From Branchiostoma lanceolatum (Eukaryota; Chordata; Leptocardii; Amphioxiformes; Branchiostomatidae): 64,000 nucleotides of DNA. Position 1 is the stretch's first letter. Each line of letters starts with the position of its first letter. The DNA lies in the NCBI RefSeq assembly GCF_035083965.1, contig NC_089735.1, forward strand, positions 4,738,001-4,802,000. The letters are read 5' to 3'. The notes beneath the pieces were generated by a model. That model did not search any database and had not been told where the DNA came from. It worked only from the letters and a program-made list of their open reading frames with translations. Shown piece after piece: positions 12,376 to 25,300 of this stretch. A program made the position numbers and the translations under genes.

Positions 12376-14910
12376 ATATTCTCGTCAAACTATAACTATA
12401 GCTGACCAAATGTAGATTTAATTACACGAACAAGCCTGATGAAAAGGGAGAAGCTTGATGCATGTACATGAGGAGGGAGGGATGTTCATTATGCTCATTA
12501 CATCAACCTCATTTTAAAATGTCACAGCAGGGGTCTGGTATTTTCTTTAGTCTAGAAAATGTCAGCCCCACACATGCAGACATGTTACAAGTGATTAATG
12601 AAATCTACATGGCAATAACCTTTTTTCCGTGATGGCCAAATGACATCTACTGAGGCCCACTCCATTTGCTATGTACAGTGCGAGTCTGCATGTGTTATAA
12701 GAAATCTGGGTCTAAGAATTAGTTACTTACTAATTGCACAAACCAATATCTGTTTACTTGTTGTTTGTTGAATCTGACTAAGTGACTTACATTTTAAAAC
12801 TAGAAGGCCCAAATTTACGTCACCTTTTCCTGACCGCATGAACTATGTACCAACCAAAAACCGTAACCATAGCCTGTCCAGAACAGGAGATAACAAAACT
12901 GGACATTCCGCTGCAGTACCATAGAAATTTGCTACAGGGCACAAAATTTAATCATTTTAAGGTTTCTCCAAAACCTACTGAATAGCCAAATATGAAGACA
13001 ATCCATCCAGGCATTCTTGAGTTATCATGTACACAGACACACACACACATGCTGAAGAAAATATAACCTTGGCATAGGCAAAAATAATTCTGTAAAAATG
13101 GCTTGCAAATACCCAACCCATGACATTGAAATTCTTTCTAGGTATAACGGATGTTTACATGTCAGGGAATCCTTATCAGGCAACACTACACAGTGAAACC
13201 TGATATCCAACATGAAGTAAACAAACTTCTCAGCTACCCTTCAATAACAAGTCCCAACAGTGCCCACATCTCTGCATGTACTTAGGAAATCTAGGCCAAG
13301 GTGAAGGGAGATAAAATGGTTCAAGGTTGATAGATTTTATCTCTTAAGACCAGGAGGGATTCATCTGCAAGTGCAAGGTTTAATAGGCAATTATAATATG
13401 CAAAACCCAAAAGGTTGGTAACAGTATATATGAATACCCTAAATATGATAAATGAATGTGTTTACAAGGTAATGGTTAAGCTCTGAGAGAAGGCAATCCC
13501 TGGGACATGCAAACTGACAGAGCAGTTTAAGTCTGTTCCATCGCAAACTTTCCCCTAACTGGCAAGAAGACAACCCTGTAAAAATCACATCTTGGAGGCA
13601 CCTTGTTTTCCGTCCAAAGAGATCACACTTAAATCACTGGTCTGTCTGTTCGGTGTTGTATCTCCTGATTACTCAACGTGTCCAACAACTAACAATGGTG
13701 ACAGTATGACTGCTAAGTGATGTAGAAGGCAATCATTTATATACAGACATACAAATGAAGGCAACAACACAACTTGGCAATCTGGCAGTGACATTCACAA
13801 GGGCACCAGTCTTCCCTTAGGGGAAATAATGCTTTCTACATGTAGATCTTGTCCGTCAGTCATCATAACAAACCAGTACCCATTAGCCAAAGTGTATTAT
13901 CCAGAATCACTGGGGTAAAAACTAAAACACAGGGCATTGTAACTCTCTATTCATAATTCACATGCAAGACCACATCTTGATACTGGGGTACTAGTACACT
14001 GATTTACACAAAGTAAAACAAGTGATGTCATAGACCTGGGTCTGGCCATGCCCTTATTTGGGCATTACTGAAACAGCTGTTCAAATAAGGCTGTACTTTG
14101 ACCTTATTCACCTGGTGTTCCCCTTGCAGCAAATCATTTCGCCAACTTCAACCACTCTTCTAACAACGTCTAAAATCACACCATCTACTTATGTTTACTG
14201 GTACAGATTTATTGAAAAGCCTTTAGTTTAACTTCCTGTGAACTAGGCTTTTTGCCAAGCACAACGCTAATAAATCTACCTAGTAGAGGAAAGGACTAAA
14301 GTTCAAGGACAAAGCCAAACTCAATTTGTATTATAGTTTTATATCATATTACATCAGACAAGCACACAGAGACTGTACTACATTAAAAACATTATCTTCA
14401 CCTGAGGATAACCAAAACACTTTACAATCCTTCAAAATTCTTGCCTTCATTTTCCTTCTCAAGCTGAAAAATCACCCAAACACAGGATTACCGAATGAAA
14501 TGACCCAGGTATAGTTGTGGCACGTGTGTGACAGTGTCTCTTGTGCATAGAATGTACCAGAAGTCCAGAACAGTATATGATGCATCACGATCCCTTAGCA
14601 AGCAACATAAATTTTTCATGAGACTCTCATTTACTGTCTATGTTTATCTACTGCAGCAATCTATGAGTATGATTATGAATGAAAATTAGTCCTGTTCACT
14701 ACAATGTTACATGTACATACATGCTTCTAAGAATCTAACCGATGTGATGTTTGCCAATCATTCAGATAAGGCTTTTTTTAACTAATAAAACATTCAGCCT
14801 TTGAATATATTTTCTATTCATCAATTTCATGAAGCATGTGTAAAATTTCTACAAAGTTTGCTTTTCAGTCACTAAAATTCATCTCTACTGATTATCCAAA
14901 AATATGAATC

Positions 14911-15275
14911 AGGGCTCGAAATTACATGTGCACTTTTGTGCACCCAAAATTGGTGCTGTGCACCTAATTTCTGACAGAGGATGCACTGGTGCACCTAGAT
15001 ATTTGTGTACTAGTAGGGTTATGTGCATGTACATATACAGCATACTATTGACATCTAAGCACCAGGAAAAAATCATAAAATGTTGTATCAAAATTGATTA
15101 GCTATAGAATTTCAAATTCAACTTGTAGAGAGGCAGTAAGGTTTTTAATTAAGTTTTGCAGACATTGATCATTCTACTTGATTCTATGTTGTGCACCCAA
15201 AATTGTTCCTGTGCACCTAAATCTTAAGGTTGGGTGACCAGTGCACCTATTCCTAAAAATGACTTTCGAGCCCTG
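14911..15275. mobile_element. hAT-like MITE (CAGGGCTCGAAA ends), copy 1
   Basis: Starts CAGGGCTCGAAATTAC and ends TTTCGAGCCCTG. Subterminal repeats of tgtgcacccaaaattg and tgtgcacctaa lie near both ends. CAGGGCTCGAAA termini are typical of hAT-type elements. A second copy lies at 37525-37872 in SIRT1 intron 6. No clear 8-bp target duplication is seen here. Confidence 0.75.
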
Positions 15276-16803
15276 TGAGTGTGAACAAAAGTAAGACAAA
15301 GAACGATGTATTTCACCAACACACAGCCATTCCAATTAGTTTGCTACTCCAATTGTGTTACAACCAACCTCCACATAATGAAAGCATTTTAGAGTATATA
15401 TTGGATCTACTAACAAGTGAACTAAAGTGACATTTCCAATGCCAATAATCCTCAAAACATTCCTCCAACAAATTACATGTAGTGTGATCTGTGCTCTATC
15501 AGCCAGAATTGGACACACTCCACATCCTGTCTGCCAATTTGGGTAAATACAATCTGGAAAAGTTTGACCTGGACAGTCGAACTGACCCCCCGGCCTCACT
15601 TCCTGTAGGTTCCCAGGTAAACTTCAGAAAGGTGAACCGATAACAAGCCTTTGTCTGATGCTGTAACAACTAATTATAGGAAAGTAGAAAAAGGAAATAC
15701 AAGCAGTATTCCAAAAACTTTGTTGCCTATTCTTGGTGTCAAAAACAATAAAATTCTGTTTTTCATTTGCAATTGCAGAAACCACAAAAACAAGTGGTAT
15801 TCACCTGTCCTAGCCTTTTTAGTTCTACCTGCTATCCTGGAAAAAAGTGAAATCATTTCAGAGCTATAAAGACATGTTTACATGGATAAAAAAAATACTG
15901 GGGGAGGACCTAATGATACAGAACAAGACTACAAAGCCAGGGCTTTTAGCCTTTTAGTCTCCAAGTCCAACTATGAAATATGAGTCTACGGCCTGAAATG
16001 GTGCTTGCTAACGGTTACCACTGTGGCTATCCAAATGCAATCTCAACATTTCTGCAAGTTGAGAGTATTTCAAGCCCTGCAGGATGAAACATTGTCAGTG
16101 ATAATGACATCCTGTTGAACAGCGGGAAAATCAGATGAACTTGTCACCCACTTCCCAGCTGTCTCTATTATTGAGTATCATTCCTGTCATGGTTAAAATG
16201 CAAACTTCTTAATCTATCCACACAAAAAAGAGCAAATGTCAACAAATCCAGACTGTGCATTCTATACATAAAAACAGTGCTGTAGTACCAAGTTATAGAT
16301 CAGTGCAGTCAGAATTTTCAAAAACTTCACTTCAATTTCGGTTTGTAGATGAAAACCTTTCGACCAAAACAAACAAAAGTGACCAGCAGATATCACTTTT
16401 TTATTCCAACATGAATGTGCTTAGTCATCTCCTGTTCACAGATTTATATCAATGTCTTCTGCCCGTAGCAGATTTCCCACCATCTACAGCTAATGCCATT
16501 AGATGTTGTTGACAGGTAAATGTTTAGTAAAAGTCTGGAGTGTCTATACATCATTCATTGCAATGGCCTGAATGAATTAATATAAACCAACTTGCCAGTT
16601 ACTTTAGCTTCAACCGAAACTATAAGTGGATATGTGCCAACCATATCCAAATACAATTGAGTTCTAATTTCCTATCATGAATCATTTCTTGATATGTACA
16701 AAGGGTCAAACGTACAGTATACCAAACTCCAAAGGAGATTCAAACTTGGGCCATGCAATAAGAACTGAGTTATACTTATAGTACTGTAGTACTACCAATA
16801 GTG

Positions 16804-16906
16804 TAGCCTGGAGTTCAGCCTTCTTAGCTTTAGTCCGCTACCCAAGCTCTGCTCCTCGCGGAGCTTGGGTAGCAGACTAAAGCTAAGAAGGCTGGATTCC
16901 AGGCTA
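16804..16906. mobile_element. 103-bp palindromic MITE with perfect 9-bp target duplication
   Basis: A hairpin with TAGCCTGGA/TCCAGGCTA ends and about 48-bp arms meeting at ctcctcgcggag. It is flanked by a perfect direct repeat CCAATAGTG (16795-16803 and 16907-16915). Nine-bp duplications are the hallmark of Mutator-like transposition. The element at 54647-54849 has TAGCCT ends and a 9-bp duplication as well. Confidence 0.85.
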
Positions 16907-18200
16907 CCAATAGTGGTGACCAAAGGCTGTCTCTCTCCATGCAAAACACTGGCCTGGAAACTGCACAGATGGTACCCATACAAATGTACCATACCACTTT
17001 TGTATGTCCCAATGGTTCATCTACTGGGACTTAAGTTAAAGCTTTTATCTCTGGTGCTGGACCTTTTTTGTTTCAAAAACAGCATTGGCTTATTGATTTA
17101 CAATTCAGTGAACAGTGAAACTCCAAAATAGATTCTCTGCATGATGTTGTATATGTAACCACATGCTTTGTTTACCCCCTATAGTATTTTCTAATTAAGA
17201 TGCCAGTTATGTGATGTCTAGTTTTTTTTTTCTTAATGTCTCGAAATTGTTTCCATTATAGTTATATAGTAACTTGTGAGTTAATGTCCTATTCTTCTGT
17301 AGTTCAAGTAACAATGTTGTCCAGGACCCCAGGTATGCTTCCTCCAAGAATCCTGGAAACATTCTAATAAACTAGCCCATGAAAAAAGACCTCAAGATTT
17401 ATATCTAGACCTTCAGTTGATGAAATACCTCTCTGCCAACTTTGATGAAATATCTCATCTCCAAGAAACTGGTCTATGGTTCCATACCACAGTCCATGGA
17501 TGGATGTTATTAGTCTGAATACAAGACTGTTTCCAGGGCCTACACAAGCCAGCTCCATAGCTCTAGGCCCTCATGCCGGCTATGAAAATTTTATCACAGC
17601 CCCACTGAGATAACCCCTGAGACAAGTCTCAGGTCCTGGAAAAAGTCTGGCATCCAGGCTAGTATGTTATAACTTATAAGAAGGTAGTAATAAGATAGCT
17701 GCTTTCTTATACTGTATTTTGGTACTGATATTTCGCAACTTCTTTCCTACCCTTGTGACACCATCACTATTGTACAATCTCTAATGTTATAAATATATCA
17801 ATTAAGGATCCTTTGACAATTTTGGTATTAACATCTATCATTCTATGCACATTTTTTTAAATATTACATTATAGTTATAATGTTCACCTAGTAATACATA
17901 TGTCACTTTCAATTCATGCGTTTTTGAGTGCTAAACCATATCCACCAGTCTCCATATCCACCAGTCTCCATAATGTAACATCAACTTCTTGCATATGATT
18001 CTGCTTTCTCCACACATTTCTTAAATCTGTGCCTGTGCCTCTTTACCACTGTGCTATTCGCCATCCTACAGTATAATTTGCCCCCTAAATTACACAAAAT
18101 GAACTATGAAAGGGGTCACCACTAAATGAACAAAATTGGTCCCCACATTCAAGTACTGTCACCTAAACATGATCTATGAGGTAGTAAGCTCTCAACTCAC

Positions 18201-18640
18201 CTTTGTCTAAGAAAAAAAGAGAGATAAGGCCTCCCTAGATATTTTGTATGCAGTGAAATTTTATCCGAATGCACAAGAGTGTGAAATTCAAATGCCGTTT
18301 GTTAACAAAGGCGGTCTAGCTACAACAGACAAAACACTGGGAGGGAATTTGCTCGAAAAAGGACTCCTCAGACAAAAGAAAATACGGCAGTTTCAGCTCT
18401 AGACCACCAGATCGGCAGCCAGAATAACCCAGGCCGACAAAATGAGGCCCCCGTACACAAAAAGACTGCGGAATATGTTAAGAGAATGGAGAAAACGGGA
18501 CGAATTGTGCATGAGGAAGGGGAAAATGTCAGAGATCCCCCACACAAAACCCTTGGGTCAAGCTGTGTTGGCGAGAGGATCTGCTTGACGTACCCGCTAA
18601 GATTTCCCCAGTACGCCCTCAAACCGAACGTCTGTACACA
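18201..18640 (-). other. Probable CNOT6 5' non-coding exon
   Basis: On the minus strand this GC-richer block ends in a strong donor, AAAG/gtgagt (donor at 18200-18195). The CNOT6 coding exon begins after an acceptor, so an upstream exon is required. This position, head to head with MRPL1, matches the arrangement I recall for human CNOT6L-MRPL1. The 5' boundary is approximate. No transcript evidence. Confidence 0.4.
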
Positions 18641-19327
18641 AACACAATGATCTATCGAATCTACGTTTCCTAGACTTTACCTGTGTGTATATCTTGTCAT
18701 CTCACGGGAACAAAAATATGGAGAAAATCAGCGCTGAAGCCAGTGCACAAATCCGCGACAAAACCTGTGAACCAACATGGCTGCCACTGAGATGCGAAGC
18801 TCCGAAATTCATTATAATCTCGATGTGTGATTGGCCAATCTTGGACGCAACTATTCTTGAGGGGTGTTCAACTACTGACCCAGTTACAGACAAAACTATT
18901 GTCTCTATTAAACAACGTAAGTATTCATCTATTAATGCACATAATAAAACAAAGATACCAAAGTATTCAATAGTTATCAAACCTGACTCTAATATGACAT
19001 AACTTGCTTAGATTTGTATGAAATGGCTGACGAATTCTAGGTACCCCCCATGATGTGACGTATGATATTCTGGCAATTTTTGTGTGATGACAACAGCGAA
19101 AAAAATCTCACAAAGAAAACAGGATTTTTTTGTACCTCGGTGTTATCTCGGCTACGAGACTCCCCGAAGTCTACCAAATCGATAGAACTGCCTGTTATGC
19201 CACAACACTCCTACTTCGGGGAAACATTGAAGGACGCAATAGGGCAAAATCATCCCTAGCTGCACGCGGTAGTCTTCGGAAACAGTCGGAAACCCTTAAT
19301 TATCATTCGGGAATTTCCGGAACCAAG
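18641..19327. promoter_or_regulatory. Putative divergent promoter region, CNOT6 / MRPL1
   Basis: About 0.7 kb between the inferred CNOT6 5' exon and the MRPL1 start codon. It is relatively CpG-rich near 19140-19350. The MRPL1 start lies inside AAGATGGCTGC, which resembles a YY1 site. No TATA box was recognised. The bidirectional role is inferred from gene orientation. Confidence 0.4.
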
Positions 19328-22300
19328 ATGGCTGCGCCCTGTAGAAATGCTCGCGCCTTAGTGACCTGTGAGTGAAAAATCGTGCAAATTTCTCGATAGG
19401 TTTAACTGTTAGATAATCAGCGACTGTAGACCTATTTTGTAGAGTTCATACATTTCGCTGCCAAACCAATTCACACCAGTAATTTTTGTCAGACAAGTAA
19501 ACAAAATGATAAACAGAGATAGAATCATTCTTGATCAGCATTCTATCTCTGTTTATCATGATGTAAAAGAGTTTGAGTTTAGAGTAAAATACATAATTTT
19601 CACGAAGCCCTTGCTTACTTGGTTATATGTAAATCCCCACTTTTTAATCGTGGAAACTGCCGTCAATTACAGAAGAATTAGCAGCCGTTTTTTCTCTCAC
19701 AAAAAAATTTTATACAGCTCCTATTCTAGCTAAAATTGTTCTCGATGAGAATATCCTCACCTCCCATTATCACCCCAGTTACCCCTCTCTTTATATCATA
19801 GGACTATGACCCCAGGTAGATTTTTAAGAACACTTAATGTGGTCGAATATAAGAATTCGAATTGTTTCCTCACTGACAGGTGTACTTAGAGTTAGATGTT
19901 CATCATGTCACGTCAGCACCCGCTGGGAAGCACCGAGACAGCCGTGTGCTGTTTTATTGCAGCAAGGAGTGAAGTCACCATACAGGACATACAGGTAAAT
20001 CAACCTCTAGATATCATCCTTACATTACACGTATTAGTATGACAGTGCATTCAAGTCACCTTTGAAAAATGTATATAGTGATAACGTAAAGGGCAAAACT
20101 TCATATTGTCATCTTTCCATTCAATATATATGCTGATGACAAACTGGAAGAACATCTTACCTGACCGTAGATTCAACTCTTCCCTAGACTGTACTCTACA
20201 CATGACTAGGAACCTACTTGTAGATGCACATGTATATAGCAAGCATCTGTACTGCCTTGATCATTTTGATCAAAGAGTACACACCTCCTTTATTTGATCA
20301 AAACTACAACTGATGAATGTTATGTGGCAGATGACCGATCCAGATGGTGGCTACCCTGGACTGCCAGAGATCTGGAGGGCTGCTAGCAACTTCACCCGTA
20401 GAGCGACACCATCTAGTGGGGCTATGTAACACCGGCGGCTAGATGGTGTCGCTCTACGGGGAAGTTGCTAGTGGCCCTGCAGATTTCTGGCAGTCCAGGG
20501 TGGATGGTGATGCACACTGTGCAGGCAGCTAATTTCAGGAGAAGCTAGTCTGATGCACAGCGCAGAAGAAAAGCGGATCTGCAGAAAGTGACTGTGCAAC
20601 AGAACTCAGTTAGCTTAAAGATGTGACTTATGTGGCAGAGACTTCCATTCTCGTATACTGGTAGCACTGAATATCCATAGCCAAAACTGTAGGGCTAATG
20701 TTGATCAGGATTTTACCATGGTCATTATTGACACATGGAGGTGAAGTGTTATGATAATGATGCATCAATACAACAGGATATTACTAGTAACATTAACATT
20801 ATCATATAACTGTTATTCCTAGTATCTCTTTATTGTCCAGTTGTTTTGATACATCCTGTAACGGTTTTGATCAAACCTATTTTTGTTACATGCCAGCACA
20901 CCATCCATCTTACAAGTAACAGATGCAGAAGAGGAACAAAGACCTCTGAAGCCTCCAAACATGGTAGCCTGGTATCCCACAGATGATGTGTACCATATAA
21001 GGTATGTGTGCACTTCTCTTCACCTCCCCAAGGGGGCATTTCTCAAGTCTACCTTGTCATGAAGGATCAATCAATCAATCAATCAATAACCTTTATTTTA
21101 ACTGGAATGCCCTGTCGGCCTTGGCCGCTCTTCCCAGAAGTCCAGTTGAGTGAATGAGCTGTTTACAATCTGTAGGTGTATGCATGATAAAAAAAAAGTA
21201 GCTCCAGGTACATCGATCTTTATTTTGAAATGAAAGTTATCTAGTGCTGACCATCTTTATCTTTTAGGGGCTCAATTGAGAATTGCAACGACTACTCACA
21301 GCCCTGCTGTTGGTTTCATGTGGGAATACAAATGCAACAATATATAGTTCGTCGAGAACTCATATCGTCACATCAACTTGCAAATTGAGTTATGATGCCA
21401 GCACCCCCACATTGGAATTTCACTGAGTAATAGTTGTATAAGAACAACTTTGTATTTTATCATCAGTGTAACATTTTATAATGGCAAAAGTGCCGCACAA
21501 GGATATAGAACTGGACAGGAGGACCAATCTAAAAAAGAAAAGGGGGAGTAGTATGATAGTGTGGTTCAAGTAACACTTATTGACCAGTCTAACTTGTCAA
21601 ACCTCTTAGCCAGGTGGTAATTGTGTTAGATTTTTGCACTGGAGGCCCGGGTTCAATTCCCGGCAGCCAGGAAACTCACTGTACTACATGCCTTGTGCGT
21701 TTCATCAGAAAAAACCTGCTGGTCTCTCGCCTGCAATTTCAGTTTTCATCTTCAAATTGTAGACTGCTATTCAAAGTCTTGGCGTATCATCAAAAACAGG
21801 GCTTTAGAATAAGCTAGTGCCACACAGAAAGGAGAATTTGGCCCCCCGCCATGCAGATATGTGTGTTGAAGTTCATGGAGCTGCAGTTGTTAGTGAGGTA
21901 CTGAAATCCATCATGGGATTAGTGATGACATCTCTGGTGGTGTCCTGTGGGGATAAAGCATGGATTATACAAGGTTTAGCATGCTTTTAACCAGCTTACC
22001 ATCCCAAATCTGCAGAGTCTGATTTCAGGGATCCATTGATGGAAGGATCATTGTGTTTGGGGCAATGTCTGTGTTGTAATTGTGCAGTAAATGCTGTACG
22101 TGTGATTATAAGATTTAGAATATGCAAAGATACAATAAGAGAAGGTCTGATTGCTATGTTGTTTCTTTGTTAAAAGTTTTTGACAATGATATATAATTCT
22201 TAAGAAAAGCGACTACCTCAGATCAAGTAGGAACAACTTTTAAAGAGACAAAGATCTTTGATACAGATACAGCAATATTGAAAAGTGTTTTCAAAGATAA

Positions 22301-25300
22301 CAGTTAAGATTAAATTTGATATGAAATGAAATGAAAAAAATGCATATCACAGCTTTCATGAACTAGTGTCCCAAGTCAATACAAGTTCATTCCCCAGCTT
22401 TGCCTATCAAGGATGACACTTAAAGCACTGCAAGCTTGCTCCTTAACTCCTTGCAAAATGTCTGTTTGTTCTTTTAGGTAGGGGATTTTTTTTTAAAGAT
22501 AGGAGCAATACGTATAATGTGCATGTCTGGAACATTATAGTGCATCACTATTTGATGATGTGTCTATGTATTCTTTGTCAGGTATTACCCCTGGAATCCC
22601 ATCTCACTGGAGGAGTGTTTCCAGCAGATGAGGAGAGCTGCAGAGTTGGAGTTCAGGAAACCTGGCATTTGGGTACAGATCAGTCTGCAGCTGGACATGA
22701 AGCTAGAGAAAAAGGTGATAATCATTATATTCCCCTCCCCTCTAGGCAGAAATGGACATGCCCCTTCCTTACTAGCCTGGATGCCAGACCCCCAATCTCT
22801 AAAATGTATGTAACCACAACTGTCCACAAGATATATATTTTAGAGATTGGAGGTCCGGCATCTTCGTCTGTCTTCCATGCTGTTCTTATCTTTTAAATGT
22901 TCTTCTGTTCTTTGAGTCTCATACTCATATTGGGAGCTATGTTAATTTTTTTACGTTGCATTAAACTAATTTAAAGATAGTCAGAAAATCTTTACCTGTC
23001 TGTATGTATCTGAAAGACATTATACCTGCTTGAGCTGCGATTTGCCCATTCATGGGTAAATAGACAACAACATACATGTAGCAGCAATGATAGCTGCAAT
23101 GATGTAAAATTTATACGTGTAACGGGCTATATTTTTTGGAAAAAAGGATAGAAAGGAAGAAGTGACAAAGTCTTTACATGGAAATGAATAAAACCCAGCC
23201 AGATATAGAGACGTACATTCAATCAAGTGCAAAGTTGTTATATAATTTCCTGTTCCTTACAGAAAAAGGTGGAACCATTTGTGGGAAGTGTCCACCTCCC
23301 CCACACTATTACTGAGCCAAAGAAGATACTGGTCTTTGCAACAGTAAGTACTGGTCCTTCAAAGTATGTTCAATGCACTGATGCAGTAAAGTGTGAGTGG
23401 CAAGGTAGTCCTGTGGTTAGGGTTGTTCACTTTGAATCTAGGAGGATTTGGGGTCAAATCCCTGGTAGGCCACAAAGTTGTGCCTGAGTGTTCTGCTCAG
23501 ATTCTCTCTTTTCCACACAGGAGTCTGATGATGTTGAAGATGCCAAGAAGTCTGGTGCTCACATTGTTGGAGGGCTAGAACTCATCCAAGAGGTATTTGT
23601 ACTGAATCTTTAATATAAAATTCACTTTTTTGTCAAATCTGGCACATTTCTTCCACTAGTAAGTTACTAAATTTGTCCTTGCATGTTTAGAAACAGTGTA
23701 ATAAGGTGCATTTCAGTCAAAGATCTGAAAATCTTTAGTTTACCAAAATGCTTGCAATTTAAAGTTAACCCCACTAAGAGAAAATTTTTTCAGTATTTGA
23801 AAAGACATATCGTATTATTATGATAAGAGATCTATTAATCAGCTTCAAGAATGTGAAAGATATTCAACAAACCACAATTTTTTCATAGCATGATGTTTTC
23901 TCTTGACAGATCCTACAGGACAAGCTTGACTTTGACTACTGTGTGTCAGTCCCCAATCTTATCCCTGACCTACAAGTCCTCAAGAAGAAGCTTCAGAAGA
24001 AATTTCCCAAGAAGAAGAGAAGTAAGTACCATCAGAAATTTTTCACAGTAGTATACGTCATCAGGAATACTTTTCATCGGGGGTGGGTACCAGTACATGG
24101 TACTAGTATATATATATACATACGAAACCAGTATTTCCAGTTCGAAAAAACAGACCCCCCAAAAAGTGACCAGGTTTTGGACCAACTAAAAAACAAACAG
24201 TACCAACATGTTTTGGGGCTAGGGAATAAACAAATTTATACAAGTCTAAAAGAGAGCAGATTTAGCTAGGCATCCTTACTCTGTCTCTTTCTAAGACGTT
24301 AGCTGTAAATCATTTAGAATTACTTAAAGGATGAGTGTATAGATGGTGAGGTGAGTACAGATTTTAGTCATTTATCACAGATCTAAATCATATAGTTCAT
24401 GTGATCCGACTGTGTTCTTCAAAATAGGATAGTACTACTGTATTACTATGATCAGGTTCAGACCTGGATTTTCTGTACTGGTAATCAACCCTACTTCTCA
24501 TATTTCTTCTTCTCATTAACGCATGAAGTGTGAAGTTTCCACTTTAAGACATGTAAATATAGAGGTTTCTTCGGGGAAAGTAGTGGCCAGGATTTTTAAA
24601 GCTGCCCTCCCTTCACCTCTGCCGCAGAACACATCAGGGAGGGCAGCGTTAAAAACCCCGGCCACTACTATATATCCCCCCAATCGAAACCTCTGCTTGG
24701 AGATTAATGTATATCTGTGTGTGTGTGTTTTAGACACAGTCGGACATGACATTCCCTTCATGGTGGATCTGTGGAGTAGAGGTCAGAAATACTCCGCCCT
24801 CACCTACAACCATCCTAAACAGGAGGGGAAGGGCCATGTCAACGTCATCATCGGGAGGGTGAGTAGGGTGCTCTCAGCACTGTCTTGTCATTGATAGAGA
24901 AAGGCCGGTACAATAACCCTTGTGCGAAAGAACTTGTTAATACTGCATGTCAAACATGGTGGAAGACGAAAACATTTTATTTCAAATTGCCCCTTCTACA
25001 ATCACGAAAGAGGCCACCAAATTCCATCCTAATTTACAAAGACGGTTACAGAAGAAAACTATACTCCTTGATATTACAAAAACCCACATATTACAGAAAA
25101 AGTGGGATCATTCGTCTTCCACTGTCGCAGAAAAAGAAGTCGAACCCAATACGTTAGAATTTAGTGTCAGTAGCTTGACTAATCTCACATTATATTGTCC
25201 ATCATTGTCTATCCGTCCATTTTACATGTTACAGGTACTTGCAATCAGCCTACGGGCAAGAACTTGCAATAAAACTTGTCATTATTTTTGCCATACATCC

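Larger units (their letters stand above)
3100..18200 (-). other. Probable CNOT6 first intron (15 kb), transposon-rich
   Basis: This interval separates the CNOT6 coding start from its inferred 5' exon. No conserved coding exon was found on either strand. Listed elements within it include inverted-repeat elements at 4009, 4819, 7465, 8606, 12191, 14911 and 16804 and a retrotransposon fragment at 10840. Between them the sequence is AT-rich, with short ACTGTAAATGC-family fragments near 3925-3990 and 5592-5820. It is called an intron by inference from the donor at 18195-18200; no transcript evidence is available. Confidence 0.45.

Noticed and set aside
18702-18980. Hydrophobic 92-codon minus-strand frame upstream of the CNOT6 5' exon
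   Set aside because: Lies in the inferred promoter region, overlaps an equally long frame on the other strand, and shows no conserved motif.
20120-20165. IYADDKLEEHL-like translation resembling a reverse transcriptase YADD box
   Set aside because: A stop follows within a few codons and no flanking RT motifs are visible; more likely chance.
21601-21671. Possible functional tRNA gene
   Set aside because: T-arm and B box are good but the acceptor stem does not form; listed as a SINE-like tRNA remnant instead.
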